Assembly (NCBI RefSeq): GCF_018861125.1
Contig: NZ_JAHKQN010000005.1
Location: forward strand, 227,939-291,938
Source of the DNA: Cellulophaga baltica
GTDB lineage: Bacteria > Bacteroidota > Bacteroidia > Flavobacteriales > Flavobacteriaceae
Direction: 5' to 3'
DNA: 64,000 nucleotides
Shown here: positions 1 to 9,336 of the stretch, piece after piece
Numbering within the stretch: position 1 is the stretch's first letter
How the letters are laid out: the number at the start of each line of letters is the position of its first letter
Program-made: the position numbers and the translations under genes
Notes under the pieces: model-generated
Told to the model about the DNA's origin: nothing
Database searches by the model: none
Seen by the model: only the letters and a program-made list of their open reading frames with translations

Positions 1-552
1 CGCATCTACAGTTGCATATGTAGAATAATAACCAGGATAAGAAATTCCCCAAATACCAACATTACCATTATTATGCTCAACATTATTAACCAACCAATCA
101 ATTGTATCATAGGTATCAGAACTTTCATCGACATCCTTATCTGATTTTTTATTAGGTATGTAAGCACGCATATTTTCATAGTGCCCCTCACTTAACCAAC
201 GCCCACGAACATCTTGATAAACAATAATATTCCCTTCTTTCATAAGATGCGTATTGGGTCCAATTTTTGTTTTTAACTTACCTTCTCCGTATGGCTTAGA
301 ACTATATGGAGTTCGTTGCATTATAATTGGGTATTTCTTTGAAGTATCTTTTGGAGTATAAATCGTAGTATGAAGCTTAACGCCATCTCTCATTGTTATA
401 TCAACTTCGCTTTTAGTATAATTATCTGCTACATAAGTATTCTCAACTTTAGCAGTTTCATCTGTAGCGATTTTGTCGCTTGTAATCTCAACTTTATCTT
501 TACACGAAAAAACAATTAAAACAAGAGCGAGTAACCAAATTTTACTTTTCAT
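1..552 (-). CDS. CocE/NonD (peptidase S15-like) hydrolase, C-terminus outside the window
   Basis: The start codon is ATG at 552 and the frame stays open to base 1, so only the first 184 residues are present. The N-terminus (MKSKIWLLALVLIVFSC) is a lipoprotein signal with a lipobox cysteine near residue 17. It is followed by the family opening 'DGVKLHTTIYTP', then 'VYQDVRGRWLSEG' and 'GIWGISYPGYY', the GxSYxG nucleophile elbow of X-Pro dipeptidyl-peptidase/cocaine-esterase-type alpha/beta hydrolases. The family hydrolyses peptide, ester or acyl-amino bonds; I infer a periplasmic or surface-anchored enzyme. Asp and His of the triad and the C-terminal jelly-roll lie beyond the window, so substrate cannot be guessed. 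Confidence 0.85.
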   Translation of the reverse strand, partial: MKSKIWLLALVLIVFSCKDKVEITSDKIATDETAKVENTYVADNYTKSEVDITMRDGVKLHTTIYTPKDTSKKYPIIMQRTPYSSKPYGEGKLKTKIGPNTHLMKEGNIIVYQDVRGRWLSEGHYENMRAYIPNKKSDKDVDESSDTYDTIDWLVNNVEHNNGNVGIWGISYPGYYSTYATVDA

Positions 553-589
553 ATTTTCAATTTATTAGCAGCCTAAATTTAGTAAAACA

Positions 590-615
590 AAAAAGAACCC
601 GTTAAGGTTCTTTTT
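590..615 (-). terminator. Intrinsic terminator of metK
   Basis: A 10-bp stem (AAAAAGAACC at 590-599 with GGTTCTTTTT at 606-615) with a six-base loop sits 25 bp after the metK stop. Reading the minus strand it is followed by a T-rich run, so it should end metK transcripts before the hydrolase gene. Confidence 0.7.
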
Positions 616-639
616 ATAAAATTTCAAAAATGTTATGTA

Positions 640-1896
640 TTATAGATTGAAGGCTTTTTTAACCTCATCTTGCATGTCTAATTTTTCCCAAGTAAATAAC
701 TCAACTTCCTTTTCTACTTTACCATTGTAAGGTGATTCAAAAGTTTTTGTTACTGTTACTGGTTCTTTACCCATATGACCGTAAGCTGCAGTTTCTAAGT
801 AAATAGGATTACGTAATTTTAATCTATCTTCAATAGCAAACGGACGCATATCAAACAATGATGCTACTTTTTTAGCAATTTCACCATCATTTAATTTTAC
901 TTTAGCTGTGCCATAAGTATCAACATATATTGATGTTGGTTCAACAACACCAATTGCATAACTTACTTGTACTAAAATTTCATCAGCAACACCAGCTGCT
1001 ACTAAATTTTTAGCGACGTGACGTGATGCATAAGCTGCACTTCTATCAACCTTACTAGGGTCTTTACCACTAAATGCACCACCACCGTGAGCACCTTTAC
1101 CACCATAAGTATCAACAATAATTTTACGACCTGTTAAACCTGTATCACCATGTGGCCCACCGATAACAAATTTACCTGTTGGGTTTATGTGGTATGTAAT
1201 AGCATCATTAAATAACTCTTGAATATGTTCTGGTAATTGGGCTTTTACTCGAGGGATTAAAATAGCTACAATATCTTCTTTAATTTTAGCTAACATTTTA
1301 TCATCATCAGCATCAAAACCATCATGTTGTGTTGATACAACAATAGTATCAATACGTTGTGGTACATTATCATCACTATACTCGATAGTTACTTGTGCTT
1401 TAGCATCAGGGCGTAAATACGTAATTTCATCACTTTCTCTACGTAAGTCAGCTAAGACTTGTAATATTTTATGCGAAATATCTAATGCTAAAGGCATGTA
1501 GTTCTCAGTTTCTTTAGTCGCATACCCAAACATCATCCCCTGGTCTCCTGCACCTTGCTCTTCTTTTGAACCACGATCTACACCTTGACTAATATCTTTT
1601 GATTGTTCGTGAATTAATGATATTACACCACAAGAATCACCACTGAATTGGTATTCTCCTTTTGTGTATCCTATTTTATTAATCACATCTCTTGCGATTT
1701 GTTGTACATCTAAATAGGTATCACTTTTAACCTCACCGGCTAAAACTACTTGACCTGTAGTTACTAATGTTTCACAAGCTACTTTACTCTCTTGGTCAAA
1801 TGCCAAAAAATTATCTAATAATGCATCACTAATTTGATCTGCTACTTTATCAGGGTGTCCTTCACTAACTGATTCTGATGTAAATAAATATGCCAT
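640..1896 (-). CDS. metK: S-adenosylmethionine synthase
   Basis: This enzyme makes S-adenosylmethionine from methionine and ATP, releasing phosphate and pyrophosphate; it is cytosolic and normally a tetramer. The 418-residue protein is full length. It begins [21 protein letters not shown], the conserved N-terminal ATP/methionine-binding segment, and carries '[12 protein letters not shown]' (about 116-127), '[17 protein letters not shown]' (about 243-259) and the glycine-rich '[19 protein letters not shown]' loop (about 271-290). Start is ATG at 1896. A structured 5' leader of about 135 nt with SAM-riboswitch-like features precedes it, suggesting feedback control by its product. A terminator follows. 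Confidence 0.97.
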   Translation of the reverse strand: MAYLFTSESVSEGHPDKVADQISDALLDNFLAFDQESKVACETLVTTGQVVLAGEVKSDTYLDVQQIARDVINKIGYTKGEYQFSGDSCGVISLIHEQSKDISQGVDRGSKEEQGAGDQGMMFGYATKETENYMPLALDISHKILQVLADLRRESDEITYLRPDAKAQVTIEYSDDNVPQRIDTIVVSTQHDGFDADDDKMLAKIKEDIVAILIPRVKAQLPEHIQELFNDAITYHINPTGKFVIGGPHGDTGLTGRKIIVDTYGGKGAHGGGAFSGKDPSKVDRSAAYASRHVAKNLVAAGVADEILVQVSYAIGVVEPTSIYVDTYGTAKVKLNDGEIAKKVASLFDMRPFAIEDRLKLRNPIYLETAAYGHMGKEPVTVTKTFESPYNGKVEKEVELFTWEKLDMQDEVKKAFNL

Positions 1897-1919
1897 TACT
1901 GGTGTTATTTTGCTAGAAT

Positions 1920-2016
1920 GGACTTGACAGGTTGTGCAAAAGAAGACGTGACTAAAATTATAGTTTTAGTCACAACTGCTTTAGCATTTTTAATGAGGTT
2001 GCAATCAGTCAAATCC
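1920..2016 (-). promoter_or_regulatory. Candidate SAM-responsive leader (SAM-II-like) of metK
   Basis: On the minus strand GGATTTGAC (2016-2008) can pair over all nine positions (one G-U) with GTCAAGTCC (1928-1920), closing a 97-nt domain just upstream of metK. Inside are TTGCAACC (2004-1997) and TGCTAAAGCAG (1986-1976), which I recall as resembling the conserved core of SAM-II/SAM-II long-loop riboswitches of Bacteroidota, plus a 10-bp hairpin (GTGACTAAAA/TTTTAGTCAC, 1973-1948). Position before a SAM synthase fits. The class is from memory and not confirmed by a covariance model. Confidence 0.55.
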
Positions 2017-2037
2017 TTCCTCCAATTATTATTGGCA

Positions 2038-2045
2038 CAAAAGTA
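2038..2045 (-). promoter_or_regulatory. Probable -7 element of the metK promoter
   Basis: Minus-strand TACTTTTG matches the Bacteroidota -7 consensus TAnnTTTG. Transcription would start about 135 nt before the metK start codon, just ahead of the structured leader. No clear TTG -33 element is seen. Confidence 0.4.
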
Positions 2046-2090
2046 TAAGAAATGATTTGATTTGAAAAATCCTTTAACAAGAATTTGTTT

Positions 2091-4790
2091 TTACAACTCG
2101 TATTTTATTTTTAACATCGTATATCTTGGTTGTACTACATACATTGAAGTACTAAAATATAACTCATTATAACTATCTTGATTTATTTCTTGGTTATCTA
2201 ATAAGTTAGTTACTTCAATACTATATTCCCATTTACTATCTTTCTTTTGGTATGATAAACTTGTGTCTAAAAAACCATATTTATTATCAATTGTATCAGC
2301 ATCATCATAGTAACTATAATAATCAAAATCTGCCAAGAAAATAAAATTCTTTAAAAAAGCCGCATCAAATCTAGCATATGGTGTTTCTGTAAAATATGTA
2401 GACTCTGTACCTCCATTATTATAATCGTTAATTGAATAGTTATACCCTAACTCGATATTTGGTGCATTTTTAAAACTCGTTGCCAATGATGCTTTATAAC
2501 TTTGTGTGAATGATTCAGACACACTTGGCTCATCATTAACAATATTATTTAAGTTTGAATAGGACAGTGATGCTCTAGTACTTACTTTAATTTTCCCAAA
2601 CGTTCTTTGAAAATTAGCCGAACCAGATAACACATCATCTTCTAAATTAGAATTTATAGTTGAAGTAACCTGGTTAATACCAATAATCTCACTATTATTT
2701 TTAAATGCATCTATACGCTTACTATAACTAACATTTGCAAATATATTCTGCATGTTAAACATATTAAAGCTAAAGAAGTTAAGTGATAAGTTATGATACA
2801 AAGCACTTTCTAAATCGCTATTACCACGGTAAATAGAATTATAATTACTAAAAATATAAGCGCTTGCATATTTCTCTATATCTGAAAATTGACGATTTAC
2901 AGTGTAATTAAAACGAATACTCTCTGAACTTTTTAATTGAAAATTCACAAATAAATCTGGCACCACATTTAAGAAATCATCAGTAGTTGTTCCTCCCAAT
3001 TGTTCATTTTTAGCCGTGTAACTATGTGCAATAACCCCTGGATTAATCGTAAACTTACCTGCTATTAACTTATAATGAAAACCTAAATACACATCAGAAA
3101 AAGTAAAGTCAACATCGTCATTATTTAAATCTGAGTCTTCAAAATCAAGTTCTGAACCATCATCTAAAATTTGAAATATGTATGAATTAAATGTCTGCTT
3201 ACTTTGTGTTGCACCTAATGTGAAATTCAAATTACTTTTAGGACCAGTAATTAAATAATAATCTGATTTAAAATCAAACTTATTTGTTTTTACCTTTTTA
3301 TCTTGATTAATATTAAAGTTAGATTGCGTATCATCTAAAGGAATAATACTTGCGAAAGGTTGCTCATCACGAATTGCATTATAAAAAGGATCTTCATTCT
3401 GAATTAAATACTCAGTTTCAAAAGCAAAAATATTTTTTTCATTTATAGTATAATATGCATTTGCATTCTGCTTAATTTGAGTTGGTGTTTGTTTTTTAGT
3501 TTCAAAAATTTGATCTGTTACATCAGAAACAGAAAGCACATCAACATCTTCATTTTCATCAGAAAACTTACCCATTATCTCATATTCCAATTGCAAATTA
3601 GCATTAGGGTTATATGCGGCTCCTAATTTTAATAAACCAATATGTGATTTTTGATTTGTACCCGTAGTAGTTGACTCTTGAACATCACTACTCGTATATG
3701 TTTTTGAAGCTATCGTTTGCATATCAGTATCACTGTAAGAGTATATTGCATAACCACTCAAATCTAATGATTCTGTTGGCGCATAACTAAAGTTTACTGC
3801 CCCGAACTTTGTATTTATTTCTTTTGCTTTATTGTTTTGCAATGTAGATAAACCTAATCCACCTTCACTAACCGTAAAGCTTGTACCTGTATTACTAGTT
3901 CTACTTCTAAAACCACCCGTAAAATTTCTATAATCGCGTGAAGTGAATGAAATTTCCCCAATATTATTTATATCCGTAAGTACATTTAAACTAAATTTAG
4001 GACTATAAAAGAATAATTTAGGATGTGCCAAATAACGGCTATCAGGACCAACACCAGCTGTAACTTCACCAAACCAGAATTTCTCTTTTCCTTCTTTCAG
4101 CTTAATATTTATAGCAACATTATCTTGATTGTTCGTAACACTCTTCAGTTGTGAAACTTCAGTAAAATTTCTTAAAACTTCAATTTTATCTAAGGCATTT
4201 GCTGGTATATTTTTAGCTGCTAATTTTGAATCACCATCAAAAAAATCTTTTCCATTTACCATTACCTTGGTAACTGTATTTCCTTCTACTTCAATTTCAC
4301 CATCGTCATTAATCTCCACACCTGGTAATTTTTTAAGCACATCTTCAAGTTTCTTTTCAGTACCTGTAGAAAATGAATCTGAATTATAAACAATAGTATC
4401 ACCTTTAATAGTTACAGGCATTTCATAAACCACCTCAACCTCATCTAAACTTTCTGACTGTTCATCAAGTTCAATATTACGTGTAATATCACTTTCTCCA
4501 ACTTGTATTGATAATTCTTTAGTTTGAAAACCTATAAAGCTAAATTTAAGGCTATAGGTTGCATTAGCATTAACACTTACTTTATATTGCCCTTTTGAAT
4601 TTGTTATGCCAAAACCATCTAAGGCTTTAGTCTCTTGATTTACCGCAACAACATTGGCCATTTCTAAACCAACTCCATAACTATCATTCACTACACCCGT
4701 AATTGTAATATTTTGAGCATATGAAAAAAACGAACTTATTAAAAGTACCGCTATCAGCGTTCCTTTTATATTTTTAAATTGTAAACTCAT
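2091..4790 (-). CDS. Outer-membrane beta-barrel protein with carboxypeptidase-like regulatory domain and plug (TonB-receptor-like)
   Basis: An 899-residue outer-membrane protein. Residues 1-25 are a signal peptide (ends SYAQ). Residues about 26-110 form a carboxypeptidase-like regulatory (beta-sandwich) domain ('ITGVVNDSYGVGLEMANVVAV'). Residues about 120-235 form a TonB-receptor-like plug ('LEDVLKKLPGVEIN', 'VMVNGKDFFDGD'). The rest is repetitive amphipathic beta strands of an outer-membrane barrel (OMP_b-brl_3 type), ending in a strand closing IKYEL. Its ATG overlaps the stop codon of the upstream GLPGLI gene by one base (TAATG), so the two are translationally coupled. The ligand is unknown; family members are annotated as outer-membrane beta-barrel or TonB-dependent receptor proteins. 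Confidence 0.85.
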   Translation of the reverse strand: MSLQFKNIKGTLIAVLLISSFFSYAQNITITGVVNDSYGVGLEMANVVAVNQETKALDGFGITNSKGQYKVSVNANATYSLKFSFIGFQTKELSIQVGESDITRNIELDEQSESLDEVEVVYEMPVTIKGDTIVYNSDSFSTGTEKKLEDVLKKLPGVEINDDGEIEVEGNTVTKVMVNGKDFFDGDSKLAAKNIPANALDKIEVLRNFTEVSQLKSVTNNQDNVAINIKLKEGKEKFWFGEVTAGVGPDSRYLAHPKLFFYSPKFSLNVLTDINNIGEISFTSRDYRNFTGGFRSRTSNTGTSFTVSEGGLGLSTLQNNKAKEINTKFGAVNFSYAPTESLDLSGYAIYSYSDTDMQTIASKTYTSSDVQESTTTGTNQKSHIGLLKLGAAYNPNANLQLEYEIMGKFSDENEDVDVLSVSDVTDQIFETKKQTPTQIKQNANAYYTINEKNIFAFETEYLIQNEDPFYNAIRDEQPFASIIPLDDTQSNFNINQDKKVKTNKFDFKSDYYLITGPKSNLNFTLGATQSKQTFNSYIFQILDDGSELDFEDSDLNNDDVDFTFSDVYLGFHYKLIAGKFTINPGVIAHSYTAKNEQLGGTTTDDFLNVVPDLFVNFQLKSSESIRFNYTVNRQFSDIEKYASAYIFSNYNSIYRGNSDLESALYHNLSLNFFSFNMFNMQNIFANVSYSKRIDAFKNNSEIIGINQVTSTINSNLEDDVLSGSANFQRTFGKIKVSTRASLSYSNLNNIVNDEPSVSESFTQSYKASLATSFKNAPNIELGYNYSINDYNNGGTESTYFTETPYARFDAAFLKNFIFLADFDYYSYYDDADTIDNKYGFLDTSLSYQKKDSKWEYSIEVTNLLDNQEINQDSYNELYFSTSMYVVQPRYTMLKIKYEL

Positions 4791-5638
4791 TAACGTGGCC
4801 CTCTATCATTTCCTCTGTTACCTCCTCTAAATCTCTCTCTCAACTCTTCCATCTTTTTAGTTAAGGTTTCATCATACTCCGCTTGAGTTACTTTTTTACC
4901 TTTAGTAGGAAACTTAATTTCTTCTTTATCAGTTGCATTTAAAACTAATTTTGTACACAAAACAATTGTTTTTCCTGCACTTACTTCTAAAATCAACCCT
5001 GGTAATCCCCAGTATTCACCAGGACCTTGACTAATAGGAATTTCTGGTGTAAACCATGCAGTAACTTCAACCTCTGTAGGTTCCTCTTCTTTCTCCTCAT
5101 TTTCATCTTCATCTTCATTTCTTCTAGGTGGACCTCTAAAAGCTGTAGCATCTGAAGCACTTACTGTTTTTGTCGTAGTTGCTTTATAACATAAATAGTT
5201 TCCTATTTGTTTAGTCTCACTACCCATTGTCCATTTAAATGTTTCTAAATCATCTTGAATAAGGAAAAACTTACCAACCATTTCTTTTTGATTTGTATAC
5301 GTCTTTGTTTGCAAGTCTTTATATAGTTTACCAGAAGTATTAAAACCACCAAATCTTCCGCGACCGCCACCACCATTTGCGCTAGGAGCTTCCAATTTTT
5401 CCTCTTCTAAATATGACGCTGTAGACTTATCGAAAGTTAATACAAAAGTTTTTTCTAAATTACTTTTAATACGCGCTAAAATTCTTTTCTTCTGTTCTTC
5501 GGACATTTGCCTACCTCCAAAATCAAAATCTGCCATTGATGTTTTAGATTGATAAACCGCTTTGCCCTGAAAATCTTGCGCGTAGCCCAATGCAACAAAA
5601 AGCATATAAACAACCACTACAAATGTTCCTTTTTTCAT
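4790..5638 (-). CDS. GLPGLI family protein
   Basis: A 282-residue exported protein with a signal peptide ending in GYAQ (about residue 20). The family-defining motif is present as 'YWGLPGLILEV' at about residues 206-216. Low-complexity features include a Gly/Arg-rich stretch (GGGGRGRFGG, about 90-99), an acidic run (EDEDENEEKEEE) near 177-188 and a basic Arg/Gly-rich tail. GLPGLI proteins are Bacteroidota-specific periplasmic or surface proteins of unknown function, often encoded beside an outer-membrane receptor, exactly as here. The downstream barrel gene starts inside this gene's stop codon. Function beyond that is not known. Confidence 0.9.
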   Translation of the reverse strand: MKKGTFVVVVYMLFVALGYAQDFQGKAVYQSKTSMADFDFGGRQMSEEQKKRILARIKSNLEKTFVLTFDKSTASYLEEEKLEAPSANGGGGRGRFGGFNTSGKLYKDLQTKTYTNQKEMVGKFFLIQDDLETFKWTMGSETKQIGNYLCYKATTTKTVSASDATAFRGPPRRNEDEDENEEKEEEPTEVEVTAWFTPEIPISQGPGEYWGLPGLILEVSAGKTIVLCTKLVLNATDKEEIKFPTKGKKVTQAEYDETLTKKMEELRERFRGGNRGNDRGPR

Positions 5639-5827
5639 ATTTATAACTATTAAATGTTATAATATGACTACAAAAAACTCATATGGTTTAAAATTAAAAT
5701 GAAAAAAAGTAATTATTTTTACAATCGAAAATCTACATCAAATTTTAGGGTGTATTTTTTTCACAAGCCGATAAACATCGTATCTTGTGTTCCCCTTTTA
5801 TTATTAAAATTTTAAATAAAAATCATT

Positions 5828-6442
5828 ATGCATGTTGCGGTTGCCGGAAATATTGGGGCAGGAAAAACTACTTTAACCAAATTACTTTCTAAACATTTTA
5901 ATTGGGAACCTCATTTTGAAGATGTGGTTGACAACCCATACCTTGATGATTTTTATAATCAAATGGAACGTTGGAGTTTTAACCTTCAAATCTATTTTTT
6001 AAATTCAAGATTTAGACAAATTTTAGAAATTAGAGAAACGGGCAAAAATATTATTCAAGACCGTACTATTTATGAGGATGCATATATTTTCGCTCCAAAT
6101 CTTCATGCGATGGGACTTTTGGCCAATAGAGATTTTGAAAATTATTCAAGCTTATTTGAATTAATGCAAAAGTTAGTACAACCACCAGATTTATTGATTT
6201 ACTTAAGAAGCTCGATACCCAATTTAGTAAACCAAATTCATAAACGTGGTCGCGAATATGAAAATACAATTTCTATTGATTATTTAAGTAGACTTAATGA
6301 ACGTTATGAAGCTTGGATTCAAAGTTATGAAAAAGGAAAACTGTTAATTATTGATGTAGATAATTTAGATTTTGTTGATAATCCTGAAGATTTAGGTGTG
6401 ATAATTAATAAAATTGATGCAGAAATAAATGGTTTATTCTAA
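5828..6442 (+). CDS. Deoxynucleoside kinase
   Basis: A 204-residue P-loop kinase that phosphorylates deoxynucleosides (salvage) in the cytosol. It shows the P-loop GNIGAGKT at residues 7-14, the substrate-side glutamate region 'HFEDVVDNPYLDDFY', the DR[ST] motif as 'QDRTIYEDAYIF' (about 77-88) and a basic lid 'KRGREYE' (about 139-145). The length is typical for the dNK/dGK family. The gene stands alone, divergent from the GLPGLI operon. A second dNK domain in this window (fused to HPPK at 43648-44796) lacks the DR[ST] motif. Specificity (dA, dG, dC, T) cannot be told from sequence alone. Confidence 0.9.
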   Translation: MHVAVAGNIGAGKTTLTKLLSKHFNWEPHFEDVVDNPYLDDFYNQMERWSFNLQIYFLNSRFRQILEIRETGKNIIQDRTIYEDAYIFAPNLHAMGLLANRDFENYSSLFELMQKLVQPPDLLIYLRSSIPNLVNQIHKRGREYENTISIDYLSRLNERYEAWIQSYEKGKLLIIDVDNLDFVDNPEDLGVIINKIDAEINGLF

Positions 6443-6459
6443 TATTTACAGAATAAACC
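6431..6459 (+). terminator. Stem-loop at the dNK stop codon
   Basis: GGTTTATTCT (6431-6440) pairs perfectly with AGAATAAACC (6450-6459) around a nine-base loop. The stem includes the dNK stop codon and ends at the convergent gene's stop codon. The U tract is weak (TTAATT), so it may be a poor terminator or a convergent insulator. Confidence 0.4.
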
Positions 6460-8058
6460 TTAATTAACTAGTAGCTTAAAAGTTTTTCTTGTTAAACCTG
6501 TTTTTTGATATGCAACTATATAATAAACTCCTGTAGCCAAACCAATGGTTTCAATAGTAAACAAATCTTCTTCACTTACCAATTCAGAATTAATATACAT
6601 ACCGTCTAAACCATAGATACTAACATAAACCTCACCTTCAAAACCAACCAATTGAGGGTTTACTCCATTTGTAGCGTTAGGGTATATAGCTAATGTGTTT
6701 TCTAAATTATCTTCAAATTCTTCGTTTTCTTCTGTTATTTCAATAAAACCATTATCACCATAACCACCAATAATAACTTTGACATCTATAGGAAATGTTG
6801 TTTGAATTGTTGAAGAGTGATCACCAACATCATCATAAGCAAAAGCATATGTTTTAGAATCATAACTTACTTCATTATCATGAAAATATTTTACATACTC
6901 GTTGTAAGGACTATAAATAAAATAACGCGAAGCATCATGTGAATACTGTATTGTTTCATCAATAATATCAGTATAAATAGCATGTCTAGTTATTGCTGCA
7001 GAAATTTGAGCTTGTATCATTAAATCTTCATTATAAGCTTCTACATTTTCGCTAGCATCATAGGGTGTATACGCTAAAGAGCCCGAACCTTCTAACGCAT
7101 CTACAGTACTCGGTTTCCAATAAATTGTTGCAATAGTACCATCTGCAGGATCTGTAAATTTAAATTCACCATCAGAATTCACACGACCAACCCAAGTTCC
7201 ACGATCTCCAATATTAATATTTAAATCATGCTGACTATAAGTATCCCAAATTTCATCAATATAATCATCTAAAACATCATCAGAAAATTCAGCTACTTTT
7301 GAAGGTTGTTCTATTATTGGCTCCCCATCATAGGAGTGTGTCTTTATGGTTTTAGCTACTAAATACGAATCACTAACCTCTTCATCCCACTTTTCCAAAA
7401 TATCTTGATGAGATAATAGTTCCCCTATTTTTTTAAACTCCGCAGTACCACTTCCACTTGTTGCTATACTATAAGACTCTTCATAACTATCACTTTCAAG
7501 ACCTCCAGAATAGCCATTCACTTCTAAAGCCATTGGATATTGATAAGCATCAACACGGCTTGTATTTGTCCATAAACCAGAATCCCCCCAAGTTAATTCT
7601 ACTATCTCCCAACGAATTCCATCATTTGGGTCTGTATCTGAATTTAAATTTGCACCTGCATAACCACCAGTTTCATGAAAGCGTAAATACATTGGAGATT
7701 CAAAAGAAATGAAAATTCTACAAGCATATAACCCTTGAGGGATTTGAATAGTTTTTTCATCTATATCACTCAGCTTCGTAAATATATCAGGGTATAACCA
7801 ATCAGAAGGCGTACTCCATTCTGGGCCCGGAACTGTATTATCGTCTGCATTCATTTCTTGCAGAGAACTATCCGTTAATCGCATCCAAACATCACCCGTC
7901 TCACCAAATTTACCTACTAAGCCTATATAAATTTCACCATCAGCATATTCTGAGTTATTTTCAAATGTATATGGCACTGTAAGCTGCTGTGCAACTAAGT
8001 TTGTTCCGAAAAAAATTTGTAGTAAAAGGAATAATAATTTGATCTTAGTTATTGTCAT
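6460..8058 (-). CDS. T9SS-exported GH64-like beta-1,3-glucanase
   Basis: A 532-residue secreted protein. Residues 1-23 are a signal peptide (ends LVAQ). Residues about 25-435 resemble glycoside hydrolase family 64 (laminaripentaose-producing beta-1,3-glucanase, thaumatin-like fold): an opening 'YADGEIYIGLVGKFG', then 'WGDSGLWTNTSRVDAYQYP' and 'YAFAYDDVGDHSSTI' near the end of the domain. The family assignment is by recalled motif resemblance, and I cannot point to the catalytic acids with certainty. Residues about 455-532 look like a type A T9SS sorting domain ('ATGVYYIVAYQKTG', ending FKLLVN). Predicted role: extracellular laminarin or callose cleavage. No polysaccharide-utilisation (SusCD) genes flank it. 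Confidence 0.65.
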   Translation of the reverse strand: MTITKIKLLFLLLQIFFGTNLVAQQLTVPYTFENNSEYADGEIYIGLVGKFGETGDVWMRLTDSSLQEMNADDNTVPGPEWSTPSDWLYPDIFTKLSDIDEKTIQIPQGLYACRIFISFESPMYLRFHETGGYAGANLNSDTDPNDGIRWEIVELTWGDSGLWTNTSRVDAYQYPMALEVNGYSGGLESDSYEESYSIATSGSGTAEFKKIGELLSHQDILEKWDEEVSDSYLVAKTIKTHSYDGEPIIEQPSKVAEFSDDVLDDYIDEIWDTYSQHDLNINIGDRGTWVGRVNSDGEFKFTDPADGTIATIYWKPSTVDALEGSGSLAYTPYDASENVEAYNEDLMIQAQISAAITRHAIYTDIIDETIQYSHDASRYFIYSPYNEYVKYFHDNEVSYDSKTYAFAYDDVGDHSSTIQTTFPIDVKVIIGGYGDNGFIEITEENEEFEDNLENTLAIYPNATNGVNPQLVGFEGEVYVSIYGLDGMYINSELVSEEDLFTIETIGLATGVYYIVAYQKTGLTRKTFKLLVN

Positions 8059-8151
8059 AATAATTACAACTAAAACTGATAAAAATTATTGCTTTGATAA
8101 TATGTAGTACAACGATTAAAGAATAAAGTTATAAATAGAAGACTTTGTAAT

Positions 8152-9153
8152 TTATATAAATCCCATTTTTTTTGCATGAGCAACTGCCTGAATACTATCT
8201 TCAACAAATAAAATTGGTGTTGTTTTATAATCACTAAAAACACCTTTTGCCCTTATCATTCTTTTTTTATGATTTACACTTCGCAAATAAATAGCCGCTA
8301 TCCTATCAGGAAATAACTCTGCTATTTCTTTATAAATATCAGCATCATGCTCACCACTATCACCAATTAATATCATAGGCAGATTAGGGTAAGTTTTTAA
8401 AATATTTAAAATCTCAATTTGTTTTTGAGGCTTATCGCCCGTATTTTTTCTCTTAAAAAAAGATTGCATACTACGCAATAATATTGGACCCTCCGGAAAA
8501 TCATTCTGTTCTAAAAATAAGTTTAAATACCTATATAAATTCCAAGGGCTATGGCTCACATAAAAAATAGGATTTGCGTTGTCACCATCTTTACCGTTAT
8601 GTAATAAATTATAAAGTTCAGAAGCTCCTTTTAAAGGCAATCGTTTTTTTACCGCCTTAAATGCTGTATTAATTAAAACCTTCCATTTTAAAGTTGACAC
8701 TACACCCGTATGCAGAATAGTATCATCAATATCACTAATAACACCAAAACAAGCTTTCTTTGATGGAATTAATGTTTTTGCAGGAAACTTATTCTCATTT
8801 TGGATGGTTCTTTTAACCTTTGAATCTGCATAAGAAACATGATAATTCACCCAACCTTCATCATCAATATAAGTTTTTAAATTTTTAACCTCAACGGCTA
8901 TTTTAAAATAGCCATGATTATCTGTTGTAGTTTTAAAAATTTCGCCATTAGGCAATAACACATTGATATTTGCATGTTTAATTTCATCTGTTTCCATTCG
9001 TTTCCATGAATTTAAAAACAAATGAAACCAACCTTTACTATCTAAATTAATAGATTCATCCTCTAACGCCCTTCCTCTTAAATAAAGATGGGTATTGGTG
9101 CCGTAAGAATCAAAAGTGATTATTTGTAAAGGATCTTTCTTAAACAATTTCAT
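8152..9153 (-). CDS. App1 family phosphatase domain protein (DUF2183)
   Basis: A 333-residue cytosolic protein. Its C-terminal half is a HAD-like App1 catalytic domain with the DxDxT motif 'SDIDDTILHTG' at about residues 140-150 and 'ILIGDSGEHDADIY' (about 262-275), which supplies the late acidic motif. The N-terminal about 130 residues ('YGTNTHLYLRGRALEDE') are a beta-rich domain found with App1 proteins. Yeast App1 is a Mg-dependent phosphatidate phosphatase; bacterial substrates are not established, so lipid phosphatase activity is inference. It lies alone between the glucanase and ppa, in the same orientation. Confidence 0.85.
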   Translation of the reverse strand: MKLFKKDPLQIITFDSYGTNTHLYLRGRALEDESINLDSKGWFHLFLNSWKRMETDEIKHANINVLLPNGEIFKTTTDNHGYFKIAVEVKNLKTYIDDEGWVNYHVSYADSKVKRTIQNENKFPAKTLIPSKKACFGVISDIDDTILHTGVVSTLKWKVLINTAFKAVKKRLPLKGASELYNLLHNGKDGDNANPIFYVSHSPWNLYRYLNLFLEQNDFPEGPILLRSMQSFFKRKNTGDKPQKQIEILNILKTYPNLPMILIGDSGEHDADIYKEIAELFPDRIAAIYLRSVNHKKRMIRAKGVFSDYKTTPILFVEDSIQAVAHAKKMGFI

Positions 9154-9280
9154 AGTATAATAGTATAAAAAATCAAGCTAAAAAACAGCTATTTGCACTT
9201 GAAAATATCAGCAATTAATTAACAATCATTTTTTAACCTGTTATCATAGCTTTAAGAATTGACTTAATAATATGACTCAC

Positions 9281-9314
9281 AAAAAAAGTCATGCTAATTA
9301 GCATGACTTTTTTT
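9281..9314 (-). terminator. Palindromic terminator after ppa
   Basis: A perfect 34-bp palindrome: half-site AAAAAAAGTCATGCTAA, then its reverse complement. It gives a hairpin with T runs on both strands, 22 bp after the ppa stop, and should terminate ppa. Confidence 0.8.
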
Positions 9315-9336
9315 TATTTTACAAACACGAGTTTTA

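Noticed and set aside
9281-9314. A 34-bp perfect palindrome considered as an operator.
   Set aside because: It has A/T tracts on both ends and sits right after the ppa stop, so it is an intrinsic terminator. The same reasoning applies to the 40-bp palindrome at 35078-35117.
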